In this document: piece after piece, positions 24,784 through 34,311 of the stretch
Layout: each line of letters starts with the position of its first letter
Numbering within the stretch: position 1 is the first letter of the stretch
NCBI RefSeq assembly: GCF_027594865.1
Contig: NZ_CP089391.1
Span: forward strand, 930,001 to 994,000
Direction of reading: 5' to 3'
DNA from: Bradyrhizobium xenonodulans
GTDB lineage: Bacteria; Pseudomonadota; Alphaproteobacteria; Rhizobiales; Xanthobacteraceae
Length of the DNA stretch: 64,000 nucleotides
The notes under the pieces: generated by a model
Told to the model about the DNA's origin: nothing
The model's database searches: none
What the model saw: the letters and a program-made list of their open reading frames with translations, nothing else
Program-made: the position numbers and the translations under genes

Positions 24784-25778
24784 TGGCGCCGCTGCTCGAA
24801 ATCAAAGGGCTGAAAACCCATTTCTCGACCGACGACGGCATTTTGCAGGCCGTCGACGGCGTCGACATCTCCATCAACCGGGGCGAGACGCTCTGCGTCG
24901 TCGGCGAATCCGGCTGCGGCAAGACCGTCACGGCGATGTCGATCCTGAAGCTGATCGCGATGCCGCCGGGCCGCATCGCCGCGGGCGAGATCATCTTCGA
25001 GGGCCGCGATCTCGTGCCGCTGACGAGCAGTCAGCTCGACGAGATCAGGGCCAAGGAGATCGGATTCATCTTCCAGGAGCCGATGACCTCGCTCAATCCG
25101 GTGCTCACCATCGGCGAGCAGATCGCCGAGAGCCTGCGCCGGCATGAAGCGGTGACCAGGAAGCAGGCGCTCGAGCGCACCATCGAGATGCTGAAGCTGG
25201 TGCAGATTCCCAACGCCGAAGGCCGCGTACACAATTATCCACACCAGTTCTCCGGCGGCATGCGTCAGCGCGTGATGATCGCGATGGCGCTGGCCTGCAG
25301 GCCGAAGCTGATCATCGCCGATGAGCCGACCACCGCGCTCGACGTCACCATCCAGGCGCAGATCCTCGACCTTTTGCAGGACATGAAGGAGCGCTTTGGC
25401 ATGGCGGTGATGCTGATCACTCATGCCATGGGCGTCGTCGCCGAGACCGCCCAGCGCGTCGTCGTGATGTATGCCGGCAAGGTGGTGGAGGAAGCCCCCG
25501 TCAACGACCTGTTCGGAAGTCCGGGCCACCCCTATACGCAAGGTCTGATCCGCTCGATCCCGCGCATCGATCTCGACAGCGAGCACAAAACGCGGCTGGA
25601 GGCGATCGGCGGCTCGGTGCCGATCCTGATCAATCCGCCGGTCGGCTGTCGCTTTGCCCCGCGCTGCAAGTTCGCCATGAACGTCTGCACCGAGAAGGAG
25701 CCGCTGCTGCGCGAGATCGCGCCCGGCCACCGCATGGCCTGTCACCTCGGGGACACCCAGTTGGGAGGCACGGCATGA
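24783..25778 (+). CDS. ABC transporter ATP-binding protein, DppD/OppD type
   Basis: Protein of 331 residues. Walker [10 protein letters not shown]-loop [10 protein letters not shown], signature FSGGMRQRV, Walker [13 protein letters not shown], followed by the oligopeptide-transport C-terminal region with the Cys-containing motif [15 protein letters not shown], which in this family can bind an iron-sulfur cluster. The ATG overlaps the permease stop by one base (TGATG). Confidence 0.94.
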   Translation: MAPLLEIKGLKTHFSTDDGILQAVDGVDISINRGETLCVVGESGCGKTVTAMSILKLIAMPPGRIAAGEIIFEGRDLVPLTSSQLDEIRAKEIGFIFQEPMTSLNPVLTIGEQIAESLRRHEAVTRKQALERTIEMLKLVQIPNAEGRVHNYPHQFSGGMRQRVMIAMALACRPKLIIADEPTTALDVTIQAQILDLLQDMKERFGMAVMLITHAMGVVAETAQRVVVMYAGKVVEEAPVNDLFGSPGHPYTQGLIRSIPRIDLDSEHKTRLEAIGGSVPILINPPVGCRFAPRCKFAMNVCTEKEPLLREIAPGHRMACHLGDTQLGGTA

Positions 25779-26743
25779 CCGAGCCCTTGCTCCGCGTCAG
25801 CGGCTTGAAGAAATATTTCCCCGTGCTCGGCGGCCTGCTGTCGCGCCAGGTCGGCAGCGTCTACGCCGTCGACGGGGTCTCGTTCTCGGTCAACCGCGGC
25901 GAAACCCTCGGTCTCGTCGGCGAGTCCGGTTGCGGCAAGTCCACGACGGGGCGCTGCGTGCTGCGCCTGATCGAGCCGACCGACGGCGAGGTCGTGTTCG
26001 ACGGCCAGGACGTGCGCCAGCTCGGCGGCAACGATTTGCGCGCGATGCGGCGGAACATGCAGCTGGTGTTCCAGGATCCGTTCGCCTCGCTCAACCCGCG
26101 CATGACGGTCGGCGCCATCCTCGGCGAGGCCTTCACCATCCATAATCTCGCGACCTCCGCCAGGGAGCGGGAGGATCGTGTCGCGGGCCTGCTCGTCAAG
26201 GTCGGGCTGAAGGCCGAGCACATGCGCCGCTATCCGCATGAATTCTCCGGCGGCCAGCGCCAGCGCATCGTGATCGCGCGCGCGCTGGCGGTCGAGCCGA
26301 AGCTGATCGTCTGCGACGAGCCGGTCTCCGCGCTCGACGTCTCGATCCAGGCCCAGGTGATCAACCTGCTGGAGGATCTCCAGGCCGAGCTGAACCTCAC
26401 CTATCTCTTCGTCGCGCACGACCTCTCGGTGGTCGAGCACATCTCCGACCGCGTCGCGGTGATGTATCTCGGCCGCATCGTCGAGCTCGCGAAGGCGAGC
26501 GATCTGTACCGCAATCCGCAGCACCCCTACACCCGCGCGCTGTTGTCGGCGGTGCCGGTTCCCGATCCCAAGCTCAAGCGCGAACGCATCCGCCTCAAGG
26601 GTGACGTGCCGAGCCCGATGAAGCCGCCGTCCGGCTGTCACTTCCACACCCGCTGTCCGATCGCCCAGCCGCGCTGTGCGGAGAGCGCGCCGGAGCTGAA
26701 GGAAGGGGCGGGCGGACATTTCGTGGCGTGCCATCTCGCCTGA
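25775..26743 (+). CDS. ABC transporter ATP-binding protein, DppF/OppF type
   Basis: Protein of 322 residues. Walker [25 protein letters not shown]-loop, signature FSGGQRQRI, Walker [13 protein letters not shown], and a C-terminal [15 protein letters not shown]ys motif. Its start overlaps the previous gene by four bases (ATGA). It completes the five-gene importer and is the last gene of the operon. Confidence 0.94.
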   Translation: MTEPLLRVSGLKKYFPVLGGLLSRQVGSVYAVDGVSFSVNRGETLGLVGESGCGKSTTGRCVLRLIEPTDGEVVFDGQDVRQLGGNDLRAMRRNMQLVFQDPFASLNPRMTVGAILGEAFTIHNLATSAREREDRVAGLLVKVGLKAEHMRRYPHEFSGGQRQRIVIARALAVEPKLIVCDEPVSALDVSIQAQVINLLEDLQAELNLTYLFVAHDLSVVEHISDRVAVMYLGRIVELAKASDLYRNPQHPYTRALLSAVPVPDPKLKRERIRLKGDVPSPMKPPSGCHFHTRCPIAQPRCAESAPELKEGAGGHFVACHLA

Positions 26744-26791
26744 CCGGCGAGGCGGCGTTCGTTCGCTAGCCCTGGTGAGCGGTCAATCCCG

Positions 26792-28696
26792 TCACGCTCT
26801 CTTCGCGGGCCACGAGACGACCTGTCCCGACACCACGAGCCGGTCGCGGCCACTGTCCTTGGCGGCGTAGAGTGCGCGGTCGGCCGCCGCCACCAGCGTG
26901 CTGCAGTCTGTCGTGGTCTGGGACGGAAGGCTGGTCGCGGCGCCCACGCTTGCAGTGACCAGTCGCGAGGGTGGATTCTGCGCATGCAGCATGGCGAGCT
27001 CGTGCAGCGCCCGGCGAATCCCTTCGCCGACCTCGGCGCAGCCGTCCGGACCGGTGTTCGGCAACAGCACGGCAAACTCCTCGCCGCCGTAGCGCGCGGC
27101 GAGGTCGGCCGGGCGCTTGGCGTGGGCCGACAGGATCCGGCCCAGTGCCCGCAGGCAGCCGTCGCCTGCCAGATGCCCGTAATGGTCGTTGAATTTCTTG
27201 AAATGATCGACGTCGATCAGCAGGAGCGAGAGCTGCGTGCCGTCACGCCGGGCGCGCGCCCACTCTTCCTGAAGACGCTCGTCGAACGCCCGCCGGTTGG
27301 CGAGCCCGGTCAGGCCGTCGGTCGTTGCCAGCGAGGCGAGCTTGTCCTGGAGATCCTTCTGCGCGGTCATGTCGCGCACGACCGCGACGACGCCATCGAT
27401 CTCGCCGCTGTCGGAGGCCCGGGTCACGTGCAAGGCCGCCTCGGCCCAGATCTCGCTCTTGTCGCGATGGCGCTGGCGATAGACGAACCTTGCTTCCTCG
27501 GCTTCGCCGTTCTTCAGCGCGGCAATGGCCTGCTCGACCCGTTCCATGTCCTCCGGATGGATGCCGGCCACCGCCGACGTGCCGAGCAGTTCCTCGGGAG
27601 ACCAGCCGATGATGCGCACGCATGACGGAGAAACGTAGAGCAGCCGGTTATCCAGCCCGATCCGGGAGACCATGTCGCTGGATTGCTCGGCGAGCAGGCG
27701 GAAATGGGCTTCCTTGGCCACCAGGGCCTGCGCCATGCGCTGCCGCTGCCAGAGCTGGCGGACCAGGAAGAAGCCGATCAGCGCGATCAGCAGGACGAGG
27801 CCGAGCACGAAGACCGTGCGGATTGTCGCCGCGCCCCGCCACGGCGCCAGCACGTCGTCCTGCGACTTGCTCGCCAGCACGATCAGGGGATAGCGGCTGC
27901 TGCGCTGGTAGTAGCTCAGCCGCTGCACGCCATCGAGCGGCGACTTGAAATAGTAGACCGCCGCCGCCGGCCGCTTCTCCCACTCCTTGAACAGCGGTGC
28001 ATTGGACAGGTCACGGCCGACGAAGGCGCTGGCCTCGTCGTGGCTGCGCGCCAGCATGATGCCGCTATTGTTGAGCAGCGACGCCGAGCTGTTCGGACCG
28101 ATGTCGAACCGCTCGTAGAACTTGACGAAATAGCTGACGTCGATCGTGAGCAGGGCAACGCCGGCGAAGCCGCCGTCGGAATCGTTGATCCGGCGGGACG
28201 CTGTGATGATCCATTGGCCCCCGGATTTGCTCTTGATGGGCGGTCCGATCAGTGTGCCGGTGTCTTGCGAGTCGCGATGACGCTGGAAATATTCGCGGTC
28301 GCTGTTGTTGAGCTTGGAGAAATCGAGGCGTTCGGTCGTGGCAAGCCACCGGCCGGTCGCGTCGTAGACGAAGATGCCGCGGATGCGATCCGATGATTTG
28401 CGTGTCGGCAGATAGGCCTGGAGCTTCGCAATCGTGTCCGGCCCCGTCCCGTCGATTTCGAGCCGATGGACCAGCCCGACCAGGATCGTATCGACGAGCT
28501 CGAACGTGTCGTCCGCATGCTGGACCAGCGAATGCGCCACATTGGCCACGTCGATCTCGGCATTCCTGAGATCCGCATTGCGCGCTTCCCATTCGCGCCA
28601 GGCGCTCAAGCCGAGGATCGCCACGCAAATCAGCACGACGAATCCCGCCGCCCAGAGCGGAAGACGCGTCCTGCCGAGTTCGCGGCTCGTGACCAT
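26792..28696 (-). CDS. Membrane diguanylate cyclase: periplasmic Cache sensor, PAS and GGDEF domains
   Basis: About 634 residues. One N-terminal helix (LPLWAAGFVVLICVAILGL), a periplasmic double-Cache-like sensor at about 40-280, a second helix (TVFVLGLVLLIALIGFFLV), a PAS domain with PAC motif (about 330-445), then GGDEF. The active site is GGEEF and the RPAD sequence five residues before it is an intact RxxD inhibitory site, so the enzyme should make c-di-GMP and be feedback-inhibited. There is no EAL domain. The start at 28696 is preceded by GGAGC; an ATG 11 codons upstream is less likely. Single gene. Confidence 0.92.
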   Translation of the reverse strand: MVTSRELGRTRLPLWAAGFVVLICVAILGLSAWREWEARNADLRNAEIDVANVAHSLVQHADDTFELVDTILVGLVHRLEIDGTGPDTIAKLQAYLPTRKSSDRIRGIFVYDATGRWLATTERLDFSKLNNSDREYFQRHRDSQDTGTLIGPPIKSKSGGQWIITASRRINDSDGGFAGVALLTIDVSYFVKFYERFDIGPNSSASLLNNSGIMLARSHDEASAFVGRDLSNAPLFKEWEKRPAAAVYYFKSPLDGVQRLSYYQRSSRYPLIVLASKSQDDVLAPWRGAATIRTVFVLGLVLLIALIGFFLVRQLWQRQRMAQALVAKEAHFRLLAEQSSDMVSRIGLDNRLLYVSPSCVRIIGWSPEELLGTSAVAGIHPEDMERVEQAIAALKNGEAEEARFVYRQRHRDKSEIWAEAALHVTRASDSGEIDGVVAVVRDMTAQKDLQDKLASLATTDGLTGLANRRAFDERLQEEWARARRDGTQLSLLLIDVDHFKKFNDHYGHLAGDGCLRALGRILSAHAKRPADLAARYGGEEFAVLLPNTGPDGCAEVGEGIRRALHELAMLHAQNPPSRLVTASVGAATSLPSQTTTDCSTLVAAADRALYAAKDSGRDRLVVSGQVVSWPAKRA

Positions 28697-28875
28697 CAGG
28701 CTTGCTCCAATTCGGCGCAAACCTCTCACTTTCGCCTTAACGGCCTATTGCAACTTCCGCGATGATTTTGCGCGTCCGTATTCAGCCGGTGAGAGTTGCC
28801 GACATCTCGACCAAATCTCGTCGGCAGTTGTTAACCACGCCGCCGTCGTGACGGTGTCATCCGGCCGCCGTTGCG

Positions 28876-29097
28876 TCATTCATCCAGCGTGAATCCGACG
28901 CGCAGCGTCACCTGATAGTGGCGCACCGCGCCGTTCTCGATGTGGCCGCGCGTCTGCACCACCTCGAACCATTTCATCTCGCGAATGGTCTTGGCGGCGC
29001 GGCCGATCGCATTCTTGATCGCATCCTCGATCGAGGTTTCGGACGATCCGACCAGCTCCAGGATCTTGTAGACGTGGTCATGCTCGGCTGCAGGCAT
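28876..29097 (-). CDS. Dodecin family protein
   Basis: Protein of 73 residues. [20 protein letters not shown] and [17 protein letters not shown] match the dodecin fold, including the Trp-Phe-Glu segment that stacks against flavin. Dodecins assemble into a hollow dodecamer that stores or buffers flavin in the cytoplasm. GGGAGG precedes the ATG at 29097; the longer upstream frame is rejected on that basis. Confidence 0.92.
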   Translation of the reverse strand: MPAAEHDHVYKILELVGSSETSIEDAIKNAIGRAAKTIREMKWFEVVQTRGHIENGAVRHYQVTLRVGFTLDE

Positions 29098-29239
29098 TGT
29101 GAGCCTCCCTTGGTTGCGCCGCGGTAGATCCGGCGCGTGATTGCGTGACGCGCGTCCGCAGGGCTCCCAACTGAACAACCGCCGACCTCTTCCGGTTCCG
29201 TCAGCCGGACGCCTGGCGCGCGCGCGGCAGATCTGAAGG

Positions 29240-30496
29240 CTATTCGGCAATGTGCGCAGCCTGTGGCAGGACAGGCGCAGGCCGCGTCCCGCGCCGCAGC
29301 AGTCGGAGCAGCAGGACCAGCAGCGCCATCAGGGCGAAGCCGCCCAGCGCCGGCGCGAAATGTTGATCGGGATCGGCCTTCTGCCCGACCTGCATCGCGA
29401 GCCGACCTGATTGCAACAGCCCATAGGCTCCGGCGAACAGGATTAGCCCGTATATGACGCCGCGCTCGCGTGGGCTCGCCATCCTGGTGAGGTCGGGCAG
29501 CATCAGGGCGAGCCCGATTCCGAGCATCGGCAGGTCGTAATCATAGGCATAGGGGCTGATCATCGCGGAGACCACCACGGCGGTACCGAGCACGAATGCC
29601 GGTGAGGCGCCCCGCGCCGCGCCGAGAAGGACGGCGGACAAGGCGAGCCCGGCAATTGCCGTCTGTCCCCAGAAGGCGGCGCTTGCGGGAAAACCGGCCT
29701 TGTACAGCGCCGCGTAAGTCGAGATCATGCGAAAGAGCGGATAGGAGCCCTGCTCGAGATAGCCCGCCGATTCCTTGATCGCGCCGAGCCAGGCGAACCA
29801 GATCTGCCATCCGAACAGCAGCGTGCAGAGCAGCGAGCTCACCAGTACGACGATCGCTGCCGTTCCGAGCGCAATCCAGCGCCGCGTCACCAGCAAATAG
29901 ACACCGGCGGCGATCGCAAGGTGTGGCTTGATCACCATGGCGCCGAGTGCGAGGCCGGAGAGCAACTGCCGCCGCTCGACGTTGAGGCAAACGAGTCCGA
30001 TCAGCGCCCCCGTCAGAAAGCCGTTCTGCCCGCAGCCGATGGTGATCGCCAGCGCCGGAAACAGGATCACCAGCACTTGCGCGAAATCTTTGCCGGCAAT
30101 CGCGCGGAGCGTCACGAGATAGAGCGCCAGTGTCGCGGCGGTGAACAGGAGATAGCCGACGCCGACCGGAAGGAATGCGAACGGCGCGAGCAGGAGGTCG
30201 TATTGCGGCGGATAGGTCCAGGGCATGAAGCCGGTGGCGCCGCCGGCGGCCTCCATCTGCATCTTCAGCAGCGCATCGAAATGATAAACTTGGTCGAGAT
30301 CGCCGCGCCAGACGTGCTGTGCGACGATGTGGAAAGCATCGAAATCGGCGAGTTCGCGATCAGTCCAGCCGCCGAAGCGCGCGAACCAGAAGGCCTTGGA
30401 CACGACGATCACCGTGAACGCAGCCAGCACGAAGCGGACATAGGTCGTCCGCTTCGTGGGCGAGGACTGAACCGCTTCCAGCGTCTCGGCAAACAT
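29240..30496 (-). CDS. GT87/DUF2029-family membrane glycosyltransferase
   Basis: About 418 residues with around ten membrane helices. The first extracytoplasmic loop has [22 protein letters not shown], with an Asp pair of the type used by polyprenol-phosphate-sugar-dependent GT-C enzymes, and [15 protein letters not shown], a typical GT87 (mannosyltransferase-like) segment. It would transfer a sugar from a lipid carrier on the outer face of the inner membrane. The start at 30496 follows GAGGTC. It is divergent from a secreted GH16 glycosidase, which suggests a small glycan-processing locus, without proof of a shared product. Confidence 0.82.
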   Translation of the reverse strand: MFAETLEAVQSSPTKRTTYVRFVLAAFTVIVVSKAFWFARFGGWTDRELADFDAFHIVAQHVWRGDLDQVYHFDALLKMQMEAAGGATGFMPWTYPPQYDLLLAPFAFLPVGVGYLLFTAATLALYLVTLRAIAGKDFAQVLVILFPALAITIGCGQNGFLTGALIGLVCLNVERRQLLSGLALGAMVIKPHLAIAAGVYLLVTRRWIALGTAAIVVLVSSLLCTLLFGWQIWFAWLGAIKESAGYLEQGSYPLFRMISTYAALYKAGFPASAAFWGQTAIAGLALSAVLLGAARGASPAFVLGTAVVVSAMISPYAYDYDLPMLGIGLALMLPDLTRMASPRERGVIYGLILFAGAYGLLQSGRLAMQVGQKADPDQHFAPALGGFALMALLVLLLRLLRRGTRPAPVLPQAAHIAE

Positions 30497-30818
30497 CAGC
30501 GACGACCTCGGACCCGATCGATCGGCAGCCGGACGTGCGGGTCCGGGGATCCCGGCCAAACTGCCATCGGAGGCTTAAGGGACAGTAACGACCACGGCAG
30601 GATTTTGGCGCGGCGCCTCTCTGGCGGGCGGGGGCGCCGGGAACCGGCCCGATTGGTCGCCACCCCTGCGCCGGGATGACGCGATCTCCGGCCAATCTGC
30701 ATGCGACGTCGCAACGGCCTTTTCGAAATCGCCCGCTGACCTTGGATAGCCGTGCTTGTCCGTTCGAAGAGAGGCAAGCTAGCCTGTCCACATCTCCTGG
30801 CATGTTCGATGTGTGGTG
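30497..30818. other. Divergent intergenic region between GT87 and GH16 genes
   Basis: A 322-bp gap. I see no believable gene; the frames across it have no good starts and are shadows of neighbours. It contains a GGGATCCC core palindrome near 30546-30553 and a GC-rich stretch around 30620-30640. It presumably holds both promoters. No clear operator repeats. Confidence 0.5.
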
Positions 30819-31820
30819 ATGATCGACCGTTGGACGAAGGGCGCTCTGGTTGCAATCGGCCTGTCTGTCACGTCTGCGCCTGCTGTTGCGCAGGACGATC
30901 TCGACGGCGCGCCCGGCACGATGTCGCTGCAAGTGACGACAGATCCCTCCATGATCGCGTGCCGCAAGCTGGAGACGATCAATCCGGCTTCGCTCGAGTT
31001 CCTGCCGCTGCGCCGGACGTTCAACGAGGATTTTGACGAGCATCCGCTCGCGACAGGTCGCTGGGTGCCGCATTACGCGGGCGGCGCCGCTTGGCCGGAG
31101 GCGCGCTATTGGGGAGGCGACGGCTCCGATTTCAAGCGCAAGACCGGCGCCAATGGCGAGCAGCAGATCTATGTCGATCCGCGTTACGCGGGACGCGCGG
31201 CGACGCCGCTCGGGCTCGATCCTTTCGAGGTGAAGGACGGTGTTCTCTCGATTGTCGCCAGCCGCACGCCGCCGGAGCTGAAGCCCGTGCTGTTCAACAA
31301 CGAGTACATCTCGGGGATCCTGACGACCCAGGGCACGTTTGCCCAGAAGCACGGCTATTTCGAGATCCGCGCCAAGGTGCCGGTCGGCCACGCGGTGTGG
31401 CCGGCGTTCTGGATGCTGGCGGACGACGGCGGCTGGCCGCCCGAGGTCGACGTGCTGGAAGGCCGCGGCGAGCGGCCGGGCGATCTCGTGATGACGACGC
31501 ATTGGCGAATTCCGTCGACCCAGAAGATCCAGTCCTGCGGCTTCGATTTCGCGGTCGGCGATGCCGCGCGCGCATTCCACAATTACGGTGTGCTGTGGGA
31601 GGAGGATCGGCTGGTCTACTTCATCGACCGCAAGCCGGTCTCCGACATCAAGGTGCCGATCGGCTTCGCCGATCCCATGTACATGATCGTCAATCTCGCG
31701 ATCGGATCGAAATTCTTTCTCGGCGTCAGTCCGGTCGACGCGGAGACGCCGCCGCGTGTGGCGTTCGAGATCGACCGGATTTCCGCTTATCAGATCGATA
31801 TGGAGCAGGCGCGCAGATAG
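30819..31820 (+). CDS. Secreted glycoside hydrolase family 16 protein
   Basis: Protein of 333 residues. The signal peptide ends near APAVAQ. The active site is WPPEVDVLEG, the GH16 ExDxxE pattern with Glu 209 (nucleophile), Asp 211 and Glu 214 (acid/base), and the upstream HGYFEIRAKVPVGHAVWPAFWML is the standard lead-in. GH16 enzymes cleave beta-1,3 or beta-1,3-1,4 glucans, and rhizobial members such as ExoK trim succinoglycan. The ATG at 30819 is chosen although two GTG codons precede it. Divergent from GT87; may remodel or release an extracellular polysaccharide. Confidence 0.9.
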   Translation: MIDRWTKGALVAIGLSVTSAPAVAQDDLDGAPGTMSLQVTTDPSMIACRKLETINPASLEFLPLRRTFNEDFDEHPLATGRWVPHYAGGAAWPEARYWGGDGSDFKRKTGANGEQQIYVDPRYAGRAATPLGLDPFEVKDGVLSIVASRTPPELKPVLFNNEYISGILTTQGTFAQKHGYFEIRAKVPVGHAVWPAFWMLADDGGWPPEVDVLEGRGERPGDLVMTTHWRIPSTQKIQSCGFDFAVGDAARAFHNYGVLWEEDRLVYFIDRKPVSDIKVPIGFADPMYMIVNLAIGSKFFLGVSPVDAETPPRVAFEIDRISAYQIDMEQARR

Positions 31821-31932
31821 CGATGTCCGGCGATGTCTTGCGGCGTGACTTTGCAAGACCAGCCGCCTTCGCCGCTGCCCAAACCGAGCGGCGTTCTGCG
31901 TGGTGATGCGCGACGCGATCGGAGGCTGCCGC

Positions 31933-32535
31933 TTAGGGGCGTTTGCGCGGCGGATACTCGCGCTCGAGCCGTGCAATCTCCTCTGGAGGTGCAGCAAGCA
32001 GCATCAACTTGAGTGGCGACAGTGGGCCACCGCGGCAAGGACCGAATTGGCCGTCGACCCGCCCTCGATACAGCGTCTTGCCCTCGCTGGTGACTTTGTC
32101 GGGGCTAGGTGAAACACCAATCGTGAGCAGCGCGCCGGGCGCCCATTCCAGCGGGCGGCGAGCACAACCACCGTCGCACCATCTATCGAAAGCGACCATC
32201 GCCGTCCGATCAATCTTGCTTCTCGGAAGAGTACCCTTCAGTACCCTGACGTCCTTGAATCCAAGCAGCTCGAACCAGCCGGGCGTGTTCGGTCCGGAAA
32301 GATGGCGGACGCTAACGAGACGGCCGCTGAAGACAATCGGGCTCAGCGTGTCGAGAGCAACACGTGCCTCGAGATCGAGGGCTCTCTTGGTCGGATCAGC
32401 GTTTGGGTCGATCGATTCGAAAAAAGCTGCAATCGGGAGTCCGCAGTCCAGTCCATGAACCGGGATTGGCCATCCGATTCCAAAGGCGGCCAGAAAGATG
32501 GCCGGTCGAATGCCCCGAGGAATGCCGAACCGCAT
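31933..32535 (-). CDS. Hypothetical secreted protein
   Basis: Protein of 200 residues. Signal peptide MRFGIPRGIRPAIFLAAFGIGWPIPVHG, mature part with six cysteines (DCGLPIAAF, DRWCDGGCARR, FGPCRGG), suggesting disulfides. The segment VFSGRLVSVRHLSG with DVRVLKGTLP and TIGVSPSPD looks like a small beta-barrel (TIMP/OB-like) but this is a weak impression. It follows the HNH gene by 14 bp on the same strand, so the two may be co-transcribed. The frame is contested by open frames on the plus strand, but the signal peptide favours this one. Confidence 0.65.
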   Translation of the reverse strand: MRFGIPRGIRPAIFLAAFGIGWPIPVHGLDCGLPIAAFFESIDPNADPTKRALDLEARVALDTLSPIVFSGRLVSVRHLSGPNTPGWFELLGFKDVRVLKGTLPRSKIDRTAMVAFDRWCDGGCARRPLEWAPGALLTIGVSPSPDKVTSEGKTLYRGRVDGQFGPCRGGPLSPLKLMLLAAPPEEIARLEREYPPRKRP

Positions 32536-32549
32536 CGCCGGCTCCGCTG

Positions 32550-33107
32550 CTACGGATCCAGCTCCGTATCCCAGTACAGGTAGTCCAGCCAGCTATCGTG
32601 CAGATAGTTCGGCGGAAACAGGCGGCCGTTGCGGTGGAGCTGGTGCACGGTCGGCGCGAAGGCGTGCTGGCGCGGAAACATCTTGGCCTGCACAGGCGTG
32701 AGGTTGCCCTTGCGCAGGTTACACGGCGAGCAGGCCGCGACCACGTTCTCCCAGGTGGTCTGGCCGCCTTTGCTGCGCGGAATGATGTGATCGAAGGTGA
32801 GGTCTTCGGGCGAGCCGCAATATTGGCAGGCGAAGCGATCGCGCAGGAAGACGTTGAACCGGGTGAAGGCCGGATGCGTGGTCGGCTTGACGAAGGATTT
32901 GAGCGAGACGACGCTCGGCAGCTGCATTTGCAGCGTGGGGCTGTGAACCGCCTGATCGTAGTGCGCGACGATGTTGACGCGATCGAGAAACACCGCCTTG
33001 ATCGCGTCTTGCCACGACCACAGAGACAGTGGGTAGTAACTCAGCGGCCGGAAGTCCGCGTTGAGGACCAGCACCGGCCAACTGCCTTGCGAGACATGTG
33101 CGTTCAA
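32550..33107 (-). CDS. HNH endonuclease-domain protein
   Basis: Protein of 185 residues. The HNH core is FACQYCGS (Cys 94, 97), LTFDHIIPRSKGG (Asp 106, His 107), ENVVAACSPCNLRKGN (Asn 121, Cys 126, 129), so both the metal-binding cysteines and the catalytic residues are present. The N-terminal MNAHVSQGSWPVLVLNADFRPL is typical of a widely conserved chromosomal HNH family not tied to restriction systems. It would bind or nick DNA; the biological role is unknown. The 213-bp region upstream contains the imperfect dyad GCATGTA/TACATGC (33144-33166). Confidence 0.9.
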   Translation of the reverse strand: MNAHVSQGSWPVLVLNADFRPLSYYPLSLWSWQDAIKAVFLDRVNIVAHYDQAVHSPTLQMQLPSVVSLKSFVKPTTHPAFTRFNVFLRDRFACQYCGSPEDLTFDHIIPRSKGGQTTWENVVAACSPCNLRKGNLTPVQAKMFPRQHAFAPTVHQLHRNGRLFPPNYLHDSWLDYLYWDTELDP

Positions 33108-33320
33108 GTAACGCTCCCGGCCTCCAATATACGCTGCGAAGCAGCATGTACTGACATACTACATGCAGCGTGACGGGATTGTGAAGCCCGTTGAGCGACT
33201 TATTCAGGCGCAAGCAATGCGGCGGCGGGGTGGCAAAAGCACTCAAAAGCCGCGATCCCGGGGGTGGCTACGCGGCTGGCGCGGAACTGCCATGGCGGCG
33301 TCGTGGGCCTCGCCCTCAAG

Positions 33321-34298
33321 CTACTCCCGTACCCGCTCCAGCTTCTGCAAGCACCGCGTCGCGCGCACTGCGGCCGGCATCTTCTCATCGGGAAAGCTGG
33401 TGTCCCAGTTGGTGACGCCGACCTCGCCGACATAGATGTCGCCCCTCGAATCCAGCGCGATGCCGTGCGGCGCCAGGAATTTTCCGCTGGCAACGCCAGG
33501 GCCCTCCTCACCGCCGAGCCGGGCGATGCGCTTGCCTTTGGCGTCCACGATCGACAGCCGCGGGCCGAGATTGGGCACCTTGCGGTTGATGGCAAGGCCC
33601 GGGCCGAGCTCACCGATCACGAAGGTCGGGCTCCTGGCACCGCCACAGCAGCACAGCGCGCAGGGGCGGTGCAGATTGTTCCACTGCGTCTCGTACTTGC
33701 CTTCGCCGTTGAACACCTGCACGCGATGATTCTCGCGGTCGGCGACATAGACCCAGCCGTCGGCGTCGGTCGCGATATTGTGCACGATGTTGAACTGGCC
33801 GGGATCGGTGCCGGGTTCGCCCCAGCTTTTGATCAGCTTGCCGTCAGGCGTGTATTTGTGCACGCGCGCATTGCCATAGCCGTCGGAGACGTAGATATCG
33901 CCCTTCGGCGAAAGCGCGGTATGGGTGCAGCGGTGGAACGGCTCGCCGCTCATGAACGGCGCCGGCTTTGCGGGAATGCCGATCGTCAGCAGCACCTTGC
34001 CGTCGGTCGTGCATTTGCGCACGGTGTGGTCGCCGTCATCGGTGCAGTAGAGATTGTCGTCGGCGTCGATGTGCAGTCCGTGCGCGCGCGAGAACAGGCC
34101 TTCGCCAAAACTGCGCAGGAAATTGCCCTCGCGGTCCAGCACCACCATCGGATGTTCGCCGCGGCTGAAGACGTAGACGCGGTCGCGGCTGTCGACCGCG
34201 ACGGAGGCGACGTCGGTCAGCGTCCAGCCATCCGGCAGTTTCGCGAAATCTTCGACGACGCGGTAGCGGTGCTCGCCGGTGCCGAGGATGGCTGGCAT
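33321..34298 (-). CDS. NHL-repeat beta-propeller protein (peptidyl-amidating lyase-like)
   Basis: Protein of 325 residues made of six or so NHL/beta-propeller repeats: VAVDSRDRVYVFSRG, LHIDADDNLYCTDDG, ALSPKGDIYVSDGYGNARVHKY, IATDADGWVYVADRENHRVQVF, IALDSRGDIYVGEVG. This resembles the lyase half of peptidylglycine amidating monooxygenase, but no signal peptide is present. A tight cysteine run (CALCCCGG) lies between blades four and five and is unusual. It follows the flavin monooxygenase by 13 bp and belongs to that operon. Binding or lactonase-like function possible. Confidence 0.85.
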   Translation of the reverse strand: MPAILGTGEHRYRVVEDFAKLPDGWTLTDVASVAVDSRDRVYVFSRGEHPMVVLDREGNFLRSFGEGLFSRAHGLHIDADDNLYCTDDGDHTVRKCTTDGKVLLTIGIPAKPAPFMSGEPFHRCTHTALSPKGDIYVSDGYGNARVHKYTPDGKLIKSWGEPGTDPGQFNIVHNIATDADGWVYVADRENHRVQVFNGEGKYETQWNNLHRPCALCCCGGARSPTFVIGELGPGLAINRKVPNLGPRLSIVDAKGKRIARLGGEEGPGVASGKFLAPHGIALDSRGDIYVGEVGVTNWDTSFPDEKMPAAVRATRCLQKLERVRE

Positions 34299-34311
34299 TG
34301 GTATTCTCCCT

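Noticed and set aside
30360..31997. Minus-strand frame of 545 codons opposite GH16
   Set aside because: Antisense of a gene with signal peptide and intact ExDxxE site.
32550..33107. HNH gene as part of a restriction or homing system
   Set aside because: No methyltransferase, intron or intein features are nearby; the gene resembles a stand-alone conserved chromosomal family.
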